From NCBI GenBank assembly GCA_963780135.1, contig CAWAAR010000003.1, positions 1,240,001-1,304,000 of the forward strand: 64,000 nt of DNA, written 5' to 3'. This stretch comes from Clostridium_AM sp963780135. Its GTDB lineage: Bacteria > Bacillota > Clostridia > Clostridiales > Clostridiaceae. Shown here one piece after another: positions 63,774 through 64,000 of the stretch; the first letter of the stretch is position 1; the number at the start of each line of letters is the position of its first letter. A model generated the notes under the pieces. It was given only the letters and a program-made list of their open reading frames with translations, was not told where the DNA came from and made no database searches. The translations under genes and the position numbers were made by a program.

Positions 63774-63789
63774 AGGTGGTGGAAATTCT

Positions 63790-64000
63790 ATGAAAATATA
63801 TACAAAGACTGGGGATAAAGGCACAACTAGTCTTGTTGGTGGAAGTAGAACAGAAAAAAGTGATATAAGGGTATGGTCTTATGGCAGTATTGATGAAGCA
63901 ACTTCAGCTTTAGGTGTGGCAAGAAGTCATATACAAACCACAGAAATTAGAGATATAATACTCAAAATACAAAAAACACTTTTTGAAGTAGGAGCTGAAC
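63790..64000 (+). CDS. pduO: Cobalamin adenosyltransferase PduO (5' part)
   Basis: The frame opens at ATG 63790 behind AAAGGTGGTGGAAATTCT and runs off the right edge after 70 codons. MKIYTKTGDKGTTSLVGGSR is the ATP-binding start of PduO-type ATP:cob(I)alamin adenosyltransferases, and YGSIDEATSALGVARSHIQ is also typical. It makes the adenosylcobalamin cofactor for the dehydratase. Confidence 0.95.
   Translation, partial: MKIYTKTGDKGTTSLVGGSRTEKSDIRVWSYGSIDEATSALGVARSHIQTTEIRDIILKIQKTLFEVGAE

Noticed and set aside
1..64000. CRISPR array or cas genes
   Set aside because: No regularly spaced 24-40 base direct repeats and no Cas-like protein were seen.

Overview
This window looks like a chromosomal segment of a low-G+C, anaerobic, endospore-type Firmicute, most likely Clostridium sensu stricto. 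The evidence is AT-rich DNA, AGGAGG-type ribosome binding sites, A/T-ending codons, a propanediol-utilisation (pdu) microcompartment locus, flavodoxin-fold Fe-S flavoproteins and Clostridium-like regulators. I cannot fix the species from sequence alone.

Layout. 1-9975 is catabolic: a TetR tail, a broken iron-sulfur flavoprotein gene, an AraC regulator, and a sugar/polyol operon (xylose-isomerase-like protein, PfkB kinase, class II aldolase, Gfo/Idh/MocA dehydrogenase, a second isomerase/epimerase) split by an IS110-family insertion sequence. 10108-12441 is a richer-G+C, probably imported block with a dimethylargininase-like gene and a divergent LysR gene. 12549-17343 has a PucR-type regulator, an intact paralogue of the broken flavoprotein, a 7TM diguanylate cyclase and a deoC fragment. 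17479-21750 is a two-component system plus ABC exporter whose permease is destroyed. 21866-24768 is a decayed junction with repeats, a metallopeptidase gene with a nonsense codon and a long non-coding stretch that may encode a large structured RNA.

24769-44999 is the most striking part: a single-direction, roughly 20-kb block of 15 genes. It holds two methylase/specificity modules (one methylase has a degenerate SAM motif), a small winged-helix-like protein, two unrelated 351-residue proteins of unknown family, a 1346-residue P-loop ATPase, a 267-residue unknown, a possible NurA-like nuclease, a DarT toxin with an extra C-terminal half, a DarG macro-domain antitoxin, a HerA ATPase, a possible PD-(D/E)XK nuclease and a Ser/Thr kinase with a repeat-rich tail. 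No HsdR restriction subunit is present. The parts list recalls multi-gene methylation-linked phage defences (BREX type 2/Pgl, MADS), but it lacks PglZ, BrxL and a helicase and it embeds DarTG. I propose it as a probably undescribed or poorly described composite defence system. Short related repeats occur on both sides of it.

45000-46900 is a graveyard of repeats and two broken ImmA/IrrE-type peptidase genes. 46905-53552 carries a Phd/ParE-type toxin-antitoxin pair, an XRE-AbrB regulator, an acyltransferase, a small unknown protein, a serine hydrolase and a membrane glycosyltransferase. 54009-64000 is a pdu operon (pduA, B, C, D, E, G, H, K, L, eutJ-like, flavoprotein, pduN, start of pduO). 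It encodes shell proteins, coenzyme-B12 diol dehydratase with its reactivase, phosphotransacylase and cobalamin adenosyltransferase, and it runs off the right edge.
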